From Ottelia alismoides (lineage: Eukaryota; Streptophyta; Magnoliopsida; Alismatales; Hydrocharitaceae), in assembly GCA_037367405.1 (NCBI GenBank), contig JAZKJV010000152.1, positions 310,001-374,000 on the forward strand: 64,000 nt of DNA, written 5' to 3'. A program made the translations under genes and the position numbers. Of the stretch, positions 1 to 11,909 are shown piece by piece. Positions within the stretch are counted from its first letter, which is position 1. The number at the start of each line of letters is the position of its first letter. Under the pieces are notes generated by a model. It ran no database searches. It had not been told where the DNA came from and saw only the letters and a list, made by a program, of their open reading frames with translations.

Positions 1-566
1 CCTGATGTGTCCCTAAAGTTAACGTCCGTTTGCGTTTGGGATGGACGGAAACTAACCCGAGGGATACAAGTGATAGAACGATAACAAGTCAGGGGCACAA
101 CTAATATTACCAAAAAGATAGGGCATAACTGATATTGGAATATCTCAGAAGGGTATAACTGATAAAAACCTTTAAGTTTTTTGGTGTATTTAAAATGTGA
201 CTAAGATATGTATGATCAATGAGCTGTAATAACTAGACTTACATAATTTCAATCCATGATACGTACATGCATGCAAACACAGTCCTCAATCACGATATTG
301 AAGTTGTTGAGTACTTTTCCACAGAAGTCTTTGAAATCAATATAAAGTGAAGATGCAAGTTTTATTTTGTACACATGCACATGTAAAGATTTCATTAATG
401 CTTATGTTATGTTTAAGAGCTTTTAAGGAATCTTTGGAAGACATATTACAAAAGAGCAATGCAGTTAGAGGATTATGTTCAGTTCACGTTCAGGGCTAAG
501 ATAGATTTACTTTATTTGTTATATCGTTAATTCATAGTTATTTTCCTTGATATTACTTGTATACAT

Positions 567-725
567 ATGGATGTCAATGGATCGTGTTTTAGTATTTCCC
601 AACCTCGTGATCATTTATATAATAAAACTACTATCCAAACTCGTCCAAATATTAAATAAGTAGTTCAAATTGAATCCCCATATACCCTACTCGGGTATTC
701 ATGTATCCAATGGATATCCACATAT
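567..725. repeat. possible motif-built short repeat (GGATAT/CCAATGGATA type)
   Basis: The left end reads ATGGATGTCAATGGATCG. The right end carries TATCCAATGGATATCC and TACCCTACTCGGGTA, so the two ends are loosely inverted. This resembles plant short elements whose ends contain reiterated GGATAY words. No target-site duplication was found and the borders are approximate. Confidence 0.3.
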
Positions 726-810
726 CTTATATATAATCAAATACTAAACTAATTATCATGCACTATATTCTCACAAAAAGCTGGTAAAACCAAGGTATCC
801 AGAAACTTCA

Positions 811-843
811 CACGCGCGCGCGTGCACACACACACACACACAC
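811..843. repeat. CG/CA microsatellite
   Basis: A run of CG dinucleotides turns into GTG and then a CA run, giving a compound simple repeat that could form Z-DNA. It has no coding content. Confidence 0.9.
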
Positions 844-1346
844 CAAAACATAGAGTCGATATTAAATCAGTTAAGGGCATAAATTGTTTGAGGACATCGG
901 AGATATATATATTACGACAAACATCGAAGGTGCACCATGCGTTGACATGTAGTTTGTGAGAAGTACATAATACGTGAAGTCGATGTCGGGACACCAAATA
1001 TATGCAAGACATGCGCATGGAATATCACATGCTTATATTAATTGTATTATTTACCTTAGTTGGATTAAAAAATATATGTATGTTCGAGATATAAAAAGAT
1101 ATCTGAATTTGAATCAGTGAATGGATGAGGGAAATATATCGAGACTTTTGTATGTTAGGTTTAACTGTTTTCGAATAAGGTGAAGCACATAAACTCATAT
1201 AAACACATGTGCAAGTATGTGTGTGTGCGGGTTTCGGGCGGGATTAGGTTTAAGCACCTATAAGAAAATCTCAAACATGAACACCCTCGTGAGTAGTAAG
1301 CTTGAACCTCAAAATCGTTGAAAAATAAATGGATTGGTCTCATGTA

Positions 1347-2035
1347 GGGATGCAAAAGGATGGATACAGATACAGATATAGGTGTTACCATATCCTTATC
1401 CGTGTTTGGATACATATACATATACATTTCCGATCTTGAAAATCGCAAACCGTATCCTTAAATATGGATATAGATATGGAAACAAATAATCGCAAATCGG
1501 ATGCAACTATTTAACAAACGAAAACGAATTATCCTACAGATAATGAATGCTTTCTTACACCTGCATTCAATAGGATTGTTTTTGTAATGTTGAAATTAAT
1601 GGCTAATTAAATCAAATATAATAAATCACAAAGGCAAAAAAATAAAAATAAAGATAGAAATAAAATGAAATATAGTATATACTAAAATTAATAACATGTA
1701 TAATAAATGATTAAATAATATAGTGTTCTATGTTTTTCTTCCCCACATTTGAAATGACGCTATGCATATGTTGCAATCCTACAGTATATTTGTAGATATG
1801 CACGTAAGTTATGCATGTATATACAATATACACATAGATTCAACAATACAATATCTGTATCTGCATCCATCAGATAATCATGCAATCATGTTCGTATCCT
1901 AAAAAAGACCAAAAACAATATTCGTATCAGCAAAAAATACAAACTCATATAATATCCTTATCATTATATGCTAAAATAAAAAAAATTCTTGTCTACGTTC
2001 ACATCAAAATAGATACATTGCATTGCCATTATCCC
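1347..2035. repeat. GGATAC/GATAC motif-rich repeat next to CMO exon 1
   Basis: It starts near TAGGGATGCAAAAGGATGG and is filled with GATAC, GATATA and GTATCC words on both strands. It ends near CATTGCCATTATCCCT, whose reverse complement begins AGGGATAATGG. The roughly inverted ends and absence of genes suggest a short non-autonomous DNA element. No target-site duplication was confirmed. It lies where the CMO promoter is expected. Confidence 0.4.
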
Positions 2036-2098
2036 TTTGTCCGGGGACAAGGGAATTTGCCAAACCTTTGGATTGCGTCCTCCACCGCGTTTCCGTCC

Positions 2099-2360
2099 AT
2101 GGCGATGGCACTCCGCATCCCTCCCCACTCCCCCTCTCCCAAAACCCTAATTCCCAAATCCCACCCACCCTTCTTCCGTCGGCGCCTCGATCTCTCCCTC
2201 TTCGCCTCCCCGCGTGATCGGATCGGCCAGATGGTGTCCGCATTCGACCCCTCGATCCCTCTTGCCAGAGCGGAAACCCCGCCGAGCTCGTGGTACACCG
2301 ACCCGGCGATGCTGGATCTGGAGTACGAGCGCGTGTTCTACCGCGGGTGGCAGATCTCAG
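2099..2360 (+). CDS. CMO: choline monooxygenase, exon 1
   Basis: First coding exon of choline monooxygenase, the ferredoxin-dependent Rieske-type oxygenase that converts choline to betaine aldehyde hydrate in the chloroplast stroma, the first step of glycine betaine synthesis. The start at 2099 (ATGGCGATGGCA) sits in a good initiation context. About 45 Ser-, Pro- and Arg-rich residues follow and look like a plastid transit peptide. The next residues match the family's conserved N-terminus: FDPSIPLARAETPPSSWYTD, then LEYERVFYRGWQIS. The exon ends in phase 1 at a good donor (CAG|GTATGC at 2361). The frame continues correctly into exon 2 at 41826. The Rieske cysteines and histidines are encoded further downstream and are not in this exon. 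Family assignment is from recalled CMO sequence features. The intactness of the whole gene cannot be judged here. Confidence 0.88.
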
Positions 2361-3994
2361 GTATGCATGATGCAGCTCGAAAGGCGCGATCTTTTAGTTA
2401 TTTTTTGATGTGATTGAGAAAAGAATTGTTTTTTTGTGCACATTGAATAATTTTAGCCATTTGTTGTAGTTTTGTGGTTGGTTTGTTTAGATGGGATCAT
2501 ATTGGGGAGCCTTAGGAGATATCGAGCGTGGTATGAATATGCTTGAGTAGATGAAATAGTCTTTTTGAAGTACGTGCAGGCTGGGATGCGTTTGTCGAGT
2601 TCATGTTGCAGTCGGCGTTGAGTAAAGATTCGATCGTTCTTATGCTTCTTGGGTAACGTGCGAGAATCTCGTAATTTTATGGTTGCTGTGTTATTGGGTA
2701 TAGGACTAAGCTGATGAGAGAGGTCTCTATCTGTCACGCGAAATGACACGATACATAAGAATGATGATTCATTCGATTAAATTACTGGCAATACGCTAGA
2801 GAAAAAAATGAGCTCACAATACTATTGTGATAAAACAGGTAGTAATGCACGAAATGCATTCAAGAAATGTTTGATTTCACTGTAAGAGGATGGTTTTCAC
2901 ACCAAACAAAGCTTGGAAAAAGGCAAAAAGGGCAGCCCAGTTTATAAGCTCTTGCTTTGCGCTGTTTGTTGAAGGGCCGTGCCACATTAAATATATTGTA
3001 CACAACTTTATGTTATATTTTCTTATAAGAGGTTATCATCACGACTCAAGCCCCTGGCCTCTAGATCATATCGTGGCAACTTTTAAAGTTGGACCCCCTT
3101 CATCAGAACCAAAATGGAAATTCCATACCAATCAGATCCACCTTTATACATCCCTCAAATGATACTGTAGGCACAAATTTAGAGTAGCAATCTCTTGTCG
3201 TCAACATGGCAGCTCTACCCCACTATATGCAACTCTTGTCGTCGACCTGACGATCTATCTCAGGATCCAAGGGTATTATCAATAACCTGACACTTCTGTC
3301 CAATCGTCCTTCTTTGCCTCCATTATCACTTCTTCTCGACATCTATCACTGGGATAACCATCTCGTTGGCCACTCTCATTTCACCATGGATGCATCTCCT
3401 TGCCTTTGTAACCATGGCTTTCAAGCATTTGTTATATGTACCTAAAGCTTTGCACCTTATCTGCTATATTTTCAATACCAATATTGTTTGCTTACAGCTA
3501 AAATCCACATCCGTTTTGAGTGCATTTGGTATAATGTTATGAAGCTATCCCCTTTATTTACTCTGTTGGCAATACCAATATAGTCTGTCTCCAGCTGAAA
3601 TCCACATATACTTCTAGCCTTAAAACATAGAATGATAAGGAATATTCTGCTTCATTCACAAATAATTTTATTTATAGAGAAATTTGTTTCTTGATATACC
3701 ATAAGGCATGAATATTTACTTTATTTTATGAAATGTGAAATGGAGGTAGAAGTACAACAGACATATAGATGCAATGAATACAATGCAAAAAAACTCTAAT
3801 CATACTTTGAAGAGCATGTAATCAAAAGAAAAACTACCATATTATATGCCACAATTGAATGATGATGGTAAGGGAAAACAAAATATCCATAAATATTTTT
3901 AGATGGATTTTATCACATTGGAGTCTCCTGGCAATATTTGGGAGAGATTCATTAATTATGAAAATTTATACTTTGTATTGAATTCCCATAGCTA
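2361..3994 (+). other. CMO intron 1, 5' segment
   Basis: Intronic AT-rich sequence between the exon 1 donor and the first LTR insertion. The short frames in it are not conserved-looking. I recognise no repeat with clear ends and no RNA gene. Normal intron sequence resumes only at about 40.9 kb. Confidence 0.7.
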
Positions 3995-5210
3995 TGATGC
4001 AGCATGATACCACGTGATCAATTTTTTAGTGAACATTTGTTTTATTTAATTTTAGTCGAACATTTGTTTTATTTATTTTTATTTATGTAAAAGGCTCATT
4101 ATACAAGGCCTTATCATCTTTTCATTTTTTTTCTATTTTTAGTGAGGTTGTTACTTGTTTAGGGGAATTGGCCTCTATAAAGGCACCCCTTGGATTAGGG
4201 TTGAGAGTCAGTTTTTGAAATAAAGTTATTTTCCCTCACTTATTCTTCTCTCTCCCTCCCTCTCTCTCTATCCCCCTCTCTCGTTCCCGCAGCCCCCTTT
4301 CTCTCTACCCCTACGCGACTATTCTCCTCCCCCAAACCCTACTTCTTCACACCGCCGCCTCTCCCCTCTCCGAACCCGCCTCCCCCGCCACCCTCTCGCC
4401 GCACCTCCCCCGCACCCGCCAGCCTCCTCCTGCGCCAACCCGCGCGCGTCCCCTTGTCCTCCTCCGCTGTTAGCCCTCACCCTCGCCATCTCAGGCCCGC
4501 AACTCCTCCCGCGCGCCAATCACCTCGCCTCCGCCTCCCCACGTCGCCGCCACCTCTGCGAACACCCCTCCCTCGCCGTCGCATCCCGCCTCTCTCTCCC
4601 TCGCCGCCCCTTTTCCCTACAGACGCCGTTCCCTCTCCAACCGCTAGCGCCAATCCCCCTCTCAGCCCACCCGCATCCCCGTTACCCTTCCTACCGCACG
4701 CACCCTCTCCATCCCTACCGTTTTACGACGCCCAGCCGCCACCCTCCACCCTCCCGGCCCCCGCCAACCGCTGTCAAAGCCGCAGTAGAACCAGTCGTCA
4801 CCCGCGCCCCTGAAGCCGCTCGGAACGCCGCTGTGACCAGACCGCTGCCTTCGCTTTTGGCTAGATCTGAAGTTCGCCTCCTTCCCCTTGCCGGTTGTGG
4901 TATGAGCGCCATTTTCTACCAATTATTCTACTGCATAATTTTAGTTTCGTGGGCTGTTGTGTTGCTGATTGGTTTGGTGACGTATTGAGATCTCTAGTTA
5001 TTACGACATTGCTAATTTTTCCCAAGAACTATTAACTATTTGATTTGCCCTGAAATCGTGGAGAAAACGGTGCTTGAATTCGATTATTTGTTGTCAATTG
5101 TTGCTGATTTTTGCGTATTGCACCCCACTTTATTTGTTTCCGTCATTTACTCCATTAATTCCACGTTTAAAATTGCCATTTAGTTCACGACCCCTATTAG
5201 ATTTGCATCA
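3995..5210 (+). repeat. 5' LTR of the left chromovirus
   Basis: It begins TGATGCAGCATG and ends GCATCA, the usual TG...CA. It contains a T-rich segment, a CTATAAAGGCACC TATA-like stretch near 4174, a C-rich leader with many CTCT and CCGCC runs, and 1216 bp in all. Its start matches the 3' copy at 10519. Confidence 0.88.
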
Positions 5211-5212
5211 TT

Positions 5213-5226
5213 TGGTATCAGAGCCT
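5213..5226 (+). other. primer binding site of the left chromovirus
   Basis: TGGTATCAGAGCCT lies two bases after the 5' LTR end. It matches the complement of the 3' end of initiator methionine tRNA, the usual primer for plant Ty3 chromoviruses and copia elements. Confidence 0.88.
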
Positions 5227-5329
5227 AGCGATCCTGCATCTTACCTGCATTTTGCTTGTTTTATTGCATTAAAAAAAACAACACAACAAAATCAAAAAAG
5301 AGAGAGAGAGCAGAAACCTAGGATTCCCA

Positions 5330-6943
5330 ATGGCCGAAAAATCGACTGCCTCTAAAACCGGCTATACCCCACGCCCTGAGCTATCATTAGAAGACCTGTC
5401 TGCCCAACTGGCGCACGTATACGAACAACTGAGAAGAAAAATTGCTGAAGTGGATGGACGAGTTCATGGCCTCAAATTTCAACGAAATTCGGTCGAATTT
5501 CTGTCGAATATCGATATCCAGTCGAAATCGAAATTCGACCGAAATGGCCGAAATGACTGAAATATGGGGGTCTTAGTACAAAAAATGACCGAAATGATCG
5601 AAATTTCGGTCGAAATTCCACCGAAATTCCATCGAAATTCTGCTTTGGTCGATACCGAAATGGTGACCGAAACCGACATTTAGGGCCTTGGGTCACGAGT
5701 TACCGTCGCTCACGGATAAATTGCCACCTTAAATAGTCGCATTTTAGGAAAAGATCATAATGACGAGACACCCAACAGGGGTCGGCGTAATAGTCGGAAG
5801 CGACATTCCCGGAGTAACACATCCCGAGACTCTAGTTCTTCCACCTTCGACGGACACGTTAGCGACTATCTTTCACAGGAAAGCGAGGATGAAGGATTAA
5901 GAGATGACTCCCCTTTCATTTCCAAGACCAAAGAGCCACACATCTCAGGATATACGACCCAACCCTCTAGTGGCCCTCAATTTACGTCACGGCATGGCCC
6001 AAGGCCCGATGACGAATGGGACCGAGGCATCCGCCTTGATGTCCCGGAATTTGACGGAGGACGAGACCCTGATGTCTTTTTGGATTGGCTCCAAACCATC
6101 GAACACTTCTTTGTGTGGAAGCCTATGCCTAGCGAACGAAAAGTTCAATTCGTCACAATCAAATTAAAGGGACATGCTCTGCTATGGTGGGACCGTTTGC
6201 AGTCTGAACGCAAACGAAAAGGAAAAAGTAAAATCCGCAGTTGGAGCAAAATGAAAGCCAAATTGAAAACCAAGTTCGTGCCTGAAGATTACAAACGAGA
6301 TCTATACGCGCGACTGCAATCACGGAAACAAGGCACCATGAGCGCGAGAGAATACACTGAAGGGTTCCAATCCCTCATTCATCGCAACCGATTAAAACAG
6401 GAGACTCCTGTCCAGGAAGTCACCCGCTACATGCAAGGACTCCGCCAAGTTATTCAGGATGAACTCTACCTCCACAACTGTCGAGACGTCGACGAAGCTT
6501 ACAAGCAGGCTGAACGGGCTGAGACTAAGCTTGCTAAGGCCCAGACAAGGAAGATGTCTTTTTCCGTGAACTCCGTCCCTCGCACCAGTACCCCGATGAC
6601 GACCTCCAAACCAATAGGTTCCCCATCGATTGTCACGAGTAAACCCCAAGCCAAATTATCAACTCCTGCCGTCGCCCGACCATCTACTGGGAACCCCGGA
6701 CCAGGAATCTTGGGAAGTCGACCTGTTGTAGGACCTGATACCTGTTTCCGATGTTATCAAAAGGGACATCGAGCAGCAGAGTGCCCAAACCCTAAGGCTA
6801 GACCTGCCCATTTATGCACCATCGAAGAACCTAAAGACCCTGACCCTGAACAACAGGAATCACCGGAAGAGGAACCGACCGCTTTGACTGCTGACACCAT
6901 GGGAGCTGACACCATGGGAGCTTCTGAGAGTGGATGGGGATGA
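5330..6943 (+). pseudogene. chromovirus gag (capsid/nucleocapsid), disrupted
   Basis: Gag of the left Ty3 element. It starts MAEKSTASKTGY at 5330, is broken by a 230-bp insert (5465-5694), and resumes after stops. The capsid part is clean from about 6035 to 6943, with VPEFDGG, FLDWLQTIEHFF, ALLWWDRL and YTEGFQSLI, the hallmarks of the retrotransposon gag domain. A single zinc knuckle CFRCYQKGHRAAEC (CX2CX4HX4C) lies near 6750. In a live element this protein would build virus-like particles and bind the RNA. Stops and a frame change at the 3' end separate it from the protease frame. The whole reading frame is non-functional. Confidence 0.88.
5465..5694. mobile_element. MITE-like insert built from CGAAAT/TTTCG motifs
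   Basis: A 230-bp insert splits gag. It is packed with CGAAAT, TTCGGTCGAAATT and their complements. Its ends are loosely inverted (CATGGCCTCAAAT against CAAGGCCCTAAAT read from the other end). The 7-bp word ACGAGTT flanks it at 5458-5464 and 5695-5701, a likely target-site duplication. However, the gag family itself has repeated RV-HG segments that could explain this word. No coding capacity. Confidence 0.6.
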
Positions 6944-7590
6944 ATCCGGACCTTTCTTGGTAATTGAACATGAGAACTTTATCGCCCCTGACAACGCACC
7001 CACAAACATCTTGCTCACACCCGCTGTTAACGACGCTGATAGTTGGCTGCGACGCAGTATATTCCGAACCACCTGCACCTCAGGAGGGCGTCACTGTTCT
7101 CTAATCATTGATGGAGGAAGCGTTGAGAACTTCGTTTCTCAAGAAATGGTCGATAAGTTGGGTCTACCAACTCAACCACTCGAGAAACCTTATAGTGTGG
7201 CAAGGTTTCGAGGTGGTACTCAACTCTCGATCCACCGTCAGAGCCTCGTTAGCTTCTCGATTGGGCTTTCATAAAAAGACGAGGTGTGGTGCGACGTAGC
7301 CCCTATGGATGTCTGCCATGTACTACTTGGGAGACATTGGCAGTTCGATCGAGACACCGAGCACAGAGGAAAAATGAACACTTACTCATTTCTCATAGAC
7401 AAAGTGCGTGTGACCCTTAGACCACAACGCGAAGCCCTTAGCCCTCGCCAGGTGGCTACCCTGCGATCCGCGACTGCACAAACTGGTAAAAGTACTCCAC
7501 TGCCAAAGCCTTCAACTACGGGTCCCGTATTGTTGATGGAAGCCCAGACATTTCAACGTGAAATTCAGGAGAGCCCATCATTTATGCATT
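6930..7590 (+). pseudogene. chromovirus aspartic protease region
   Basis: This frame follows gag and carries the retropepsin-like active-site region CSLIIDGGSVENFVS near 7100. DGG replaces the more usual DS/TG, as often seen in plant Del/Tekay elements. Residues VWCDVAPMDVCHVLLGRHW near 7280 are the conserved C-terminal part of this protease domain but lie in another frame, so a frameshift lies near 7270. Function in a live copy would be Gag-Pol processing. Confidence 0.8.
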
Positions 7591-7591
7591 A

Positions 7592-8711
7592 ATGGGACGT
7601 GAAGTGAGCAAACATGAGACGACTACACCCGAAGTCCCGCTAGAGGTAAAACCCATCATCCAGGAGTTTGCTGACATTATGCCTGAAGAGTTGCCTGAAG
7701 GACTACCCCCGTTGCGAGACATTCAACATCACATCGACCTAGTCCCCGGAGCCAGCCTACCCCACTTACCACATTATCGGATGAGCCCAAGTGAACACGA
7801 AGAAATGAACAAGCAGGTCACTGATCTTCTACGTCGTGGATATGTTCGAGAGAGTATGAGTCCCATGGCGGTCCCTGCTCTGCTTACCCCCAAAAAAAGA
7901 TGGCACCTGGAGGATGTGCGTGGACAGTCGTGCTATCAACAAGATCACGATCAAGTATCGTTTTTCGATTCCACGCCTTGATGACATGCTCGACATGCTA
8001 TCGGGTGCCAAGTTATTTTCTAAAATGGATCTTCGCAGTGGGTACCATCAGATTCGCCTCCGACCTGGAGACGAGTGGAAGACTATTTTTAAGACCAAAG
8101 AGGGCCTTTATGAGTGGACAGTAATGCCTTTCGACCTGTCTAATGCTCCCATCACTTTCATGCGAACCATGAATCATGTATTACGGACCTTCATCGGTAA
8201 GTTTGTGGTTGTGTACTTCGATGACATACTGATCTACAGCTTGACTAAAGACGACCACTTATCCCACTTACGACAAGTCCTGGAAACCTTGAGAGCCCAA
8301 CAATTGTATGTCCACCTTAAGAAATGTTGCTTCATTTCTGACACGGTCTTCTTCTTGGGATACATTGTCACTGCCGATGGACTTAAAGTTGACCCCTCCA
8401 AGATTCAGGCCATTCAGAGCTGGCCCGTTCCCAAAACCCTCACTGAGATTCGCAGCTTTCTGAGATTGGCTTCTTTCTACCGGCGCTTTATCCGGAACTT
8501 TAGCACTTGTGCGGCTCCGTTGGTAGATTGCACGCGTAAAGGCGCACCCGCTTGGACTCTTGAAGCAGAAACCAGCTTTCAAAAGCTAAAACATCAATTG
8601 ACCCATGCCTCTGTTTTGGCACTTCCTGACTTCACCAAGGTTTTTGTAGTCGATTGCGATGCCTCACATGTCGGGATTGGTGCCGTCCTGAGTCAAAAGG
8701 GCGACCTGTAG
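7592..8711 (+). pseudogene. chromovirus reverse transcriptase and start of RNase H
   Basis: Reverse transcriptase of the left Ty3 element, split by a frameshift near 7900. The first part has EFADIMPEELPEGLPPLRDI. The second has [34 protein letters not shown] and the catalytic box [11 protein letters not shown] near 8210. The RNase H start [20 protein letters not shown] follows. The frame then stops at VLSQKGDL because one base is missing near 8700. The inverted copy has the same lesion. Confidence 0.9.
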
Positions 8712-10531
8712 CATTCTACAGTGAAAAGTTGAACGAAACACGATCACGGTACTCTACATATGATGTCGAATTCTATGCTGTGGTGCAAGCTCTCAAGCAT
8801 TGGAGGCACTATCTAATCCAGCGTGAATTTGTCCTTAATTCTGATCATGAAGCTTTACGATATCTGAACTCTCAGAAGACCCTTAACAAGCATCATGCCA
8901 AATGGGTTAGTTTCCTCCAAGAATACACGTTCCACCTCAAGCACAAAGCTGGAACCCTGAATCGCGTGGCTGACGCGTTAAGCAGACGAGCACATGTCTT
9001 GACCACAATGACCGTCAGCACAACAGGATTTGACACACTCAAGGATCTCTACCCCACTGATCCTGACTTCGGACAAGTTTATGCCGAATGTGTTGATACT
9101 GGACAGGATCCGACAACCACTTATGTCCTTCATGAAGGATTCCTGTTCAAGGCCCACCAACTGTGCATCCCTGCCACTTCTCTTCGAGAGAATCTAATTT
9201 CAGAACTACATAACGTTGACTTAGCTGGACACTTTGGAAGGGATAAAACCTTGGCCCTTCTCCAAGAGCGATTTTATTGGCCGCAATTGCGAAAGGATGT
9301 TACAAAGTTCGTACAAAAATGCCAAACATGTCAAAGATTCAAAGGCCATAGGCAGAACACTGGGTTGTATACACCTCTACTGATTCCTCTGCGACCCTGG
9401 GAAGACATCACCATGGATTTTGTGCTAGGCTTACCCCTCACGGTACGGAAAGTTGACTCTATTTTTGTGGTTGTAGACAGATTTTCTAAAATGGCACATT
9501 TCATTGCATGCAAAAAAATCTCAGATGCATCTCATGTCGCTGATTTATTTTTTCGTGATGTCGTTCGATTGCATGGTGTTCCTCGTTCTTTCACTTCGGA
9601 TCGTGATACCAGGTTTTTGAGTCATTTTTGGTGCACGCTTTGGTCTCGTCTAGGTACTCGTTTGCAATACAGCACTGCTTATCATCCACAAACAGATGGG
9701 CAAACCGAAGTAGTTAACAGATCATTAGGAAATTTATTGCGATGTCTTGCAGGGGACTCTCCGTCCAAATGGGATCTAATTCTTCCCCAAGCTGAATTCG
9801 CGTATAACAGTTCCACTAATAGGTCCACCGGAAAATCACCATTTGAGAGTGTGTACGGCTTTCCACTTACCCAATTTCTAGACCTAACACCCACAACCAT
9901 GCAAGGGAGAAGTAGTGCAGCTGCTGAGGATCTGGTCGAACATCTAACCCATATCCATACCGAAATCCGAGCCAAACTCCAAACCATGACCCAGAAATAC
10001 CAAGCCCAAGCCAACCTCCACCGTAGAGAGAGCGAGTTCAGAGTTGGAGAATTAGTGATGGTCCACCTAAAAAAAGAGAGGTTTCCTTTGAGAGTCCACC
10101 AAAAATTGAGCGTACGAAAGATTGGTCCATTCCGAATCCTCAAGAAGATTGGGCCCAATGCTTACTTACTTGATCTGCCGCCAGACGTCCAGACATCACC
10201 AGTCTTTAATGTATCAGATCTCTTCTTATATCATGGAGATGAACAGACAGATGCCACCACGCCAGCAGTTCCCGCTGATGATACACGCCAACCACCAGCC
10301 GCGACTGATGCCGATCAGATTGAAGATATTGCAGACATCCGAGATATGACGACTAGACGTGGTCTCTTCCGACGGTATCTAGTCAAATGGAAGGGACGAC
10401 CTCTGACCGATTGCACATGGATTGACGAGGATAAACTTCAACAACTCCGCCCTGATATACTTCAGAACTACCACAATGCCATCTCGACGGAGCGAGATTC
10501 TTCTCAGCAGAGGGGAGTTGATGCAGCATGA
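8654..10531 (+). pseudogene. chromovirus RNase H, integrase and chromodomain
   Basis: After the frameshift this 625-residue frame runs uninterrupted. It holds the rest of RNase H ([20 protein letters not shown], then LNSDHEALRYL). The integrase zinc domain follows (HNVDLAGHFGRDKTL with CQTCQRFKG), then the DDE core with MDFVLGLP, FTSDRDTRF and HPQTDGQTEVVNRSL. A C-terminal chromodomain has FRRYLVKWKGRP and CTWIDEDKLQ. In live elements the chromodomain guides integration to chromatin. The frame is open but cannot be made as one Gag-Pol because upstream frames are broken. Confidence 0.92.
10507..10518 (+). other. polypurine tract of the left chromovirus
   Basis: GCAGAGGGGAGT lies directly before the 3' LTR start TGATGCAGC at 10519 and would prime plus-strand synthesis. 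The inverted copy has AGCAGAGAGGAGT at the matching place. Confidence 0.8.
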
Positions 10532-11268
10532 TACCACACGATCAATTTTTTAGTGAACATTTCTTTTATTTAATTTTAGTCGAACATTTATTTTATTTAT
10601 TTTTATTTATGTAAAAGGCTCATTATACAAGACCTCATCATCTTTTCGTTTTTTTTTCTTTTTTTAGTGAGGTTGTTGCTTGTTTATGGGAATTGGCCTC
10701 TATAATGGCACCCCTTGGATTAGGGTTGAGAGTCAGTTTTTGAAATAAAGTTATTTTCCCTCACTTATTCTTCTCTCTCCCTCTCTCCCCCCCTCTCTCG
10801 TTCCCGCAACCCCTTTCTCTCTACCCCTGCGCGATTATTCTCCTCCCCCAAACCCTACTTCTTCACGCCACCGCCTCTCCCCTCTCCGAGCCCGCCTCCC
10901 CCGCCACCCTCTCGCCGCACCTCCCCCGCACCCGCCAGCCTCCTCCTCTGTCAACCCGCGCGCGTCCCCTTCTCCTCCTCCGCTGTTAGCCCTCACCCTC
11001 GCCATCTCAGGCCCGCAACTCCTCCCGCGCACCAATCACCTCGCCTCCGCCTCCCCACGTCGCCGCCACCTCCGCGAACACCCCTCCCTCGCCGTCGCAT
11101 CCCGCCTCTCTCTCCCTCGCCGCCCCTTTTCCCTACAGATGCCGTTCCCTCTCCAGCCGCTAGCGCCAATCCCCCTCTCAGCCCACCCGCATCCCCGTTA
11201 CCCTTCCTACCGCACGCACCCTCTCCATCCCTACCGTTTTACGACGCCCAACCACCATCCTCCACCTT
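10519..11268 (+). repeat. truncated 3' LTR of the left chromovirus
   Basis: About 750 of the expected 1216 bp match the 5' LTR at 3995-4749 with a few differences. It stops abruptly in the C-rich leader. At about 11269 the complementary strand of the same LTR begins (AGAGGGAACGGCGTC), so this is an inversion breakpoint and not a normal LTR end. Confidence 0.85.
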
Positions 11269-11909
11269 GGAGAGGGAACGGCGTCTGTAGGGAAAAGGGG
11301 CGGCGAGGGAGAGAGAGGCGGGATGCGACGGCGAGGGAGGGGTGTTCGCGGAGGTGGCGGCGACGTGGGGAGGCGGAGGCGAGGTGATTGGTGCGCGGGA
11401 GGAGTTGCGGGCCTGAGATGGCGAGGGTGAGGGCTAACAGCGGAGGAGGAGAAGGGGACGCGCGCGGGTTGGCGCAGGTGGAGGCTGGCGGGTGCGGGGT
11501 CGGTGCGGCGAGAGGGTGGCGGGGGAGGCGGGCTCGGAGAGGGGAGAGGCGGCGGCGTGAAGAAGTAGGGTTTGGGGGAGGAGAATAGTCGCGCAGGGGT
11601 AGAGAGAAAGGGGGCTGCGGGAACGAGAGAGGGGAGAGAGAGAGGGAGAGAGAAGAATAAGTGAGGGAAAATAACTTTATTTCAAAAACTGACTCTCAAC
11701 CCTAATCCAAGGGGTGCCTTTATAGAGGTCAATTCCCTCTAAACAAGCAACAACCTCACTAAAAAAAGAAAAAAAAAAACGAAAAGATGATAAGGCCTTG
11801 TATAATGAGGCTTTTACATAAATAAAAATAAATAAAATAAATGTTCGACTAAAATTAAATAAAACAAATGTTCACTAAAAAATTGATCGCGTGGTATCAT
11901 GCTGCATCA
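11269..11909 (-). repeat. inverted truncated chromovirus 3' LTR
   Basis: The minus-strand LTR starts TGATGCAGC at 11909 and continues for about 641 bp to the central breakpoint. The C-rich leader appears on this strand as G-rich sequence. It is preceded on the minus strand by the chromovirus purine tract. Confidence 0.82.

Larger units (their letters stand above)
1..2098. other. CMO 5' flank, repeat-rich, no gene seen
   Basis: AT-rich sequence upstream of the CMO start. Bases 1-170 reiterate a degenerate GGGCATAACTGATA-like phrase near ATGGACGGAAA, a look common in plant MITEs. Bases 567-725 and 1347-2035 look like motif-built repeats and are listed separately. I see no convincing ORF. No TATA box can be assigned with confidence; AT-rich candidates lie within the repeat just upstream of the gene. 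The promoter may therefore overlap transposon-derived DNA. Confidence 0.5.
3995..11268 (+). mobile_element. Ty3 chromovirus LTR retrotransposon, left copy, 3' LTR truncated
   Basis: A + strand Ty3 (Metaviridae-type) element in gag-protease-RT-RNase H-integrase-chromodomain order. The 5' LTR is 3995-5210 and the primer binding site begins at 5213. The 3' LTR begins at 10519 but stops at about 11268, where it abuts an inverted copy of the same element. Coding is broken by a MITE-like insert in gag and by frameshifts in gag-pro, before RT and within RNase H, so the copy is dead. The C-terminal chromodomain and DGG-type protease fit the Tekay/Del chromovirus group. It lies in CMO intron 1 in the same orientation as the gene. 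Confidence 0.9.

Noticed and set aside
2890..3162. 90-residue ORF in CMO intron 1
   Set aside because: No similarity to CMO or any known family; AT-rich intron background.
4319..4922. Overlapping Pro- and Gly-rich ORFs in the chromovirus LTR
   Set aside because: They lie in the C-rich leader of the 5' LTR and recur in the other LTR copies; no family features.
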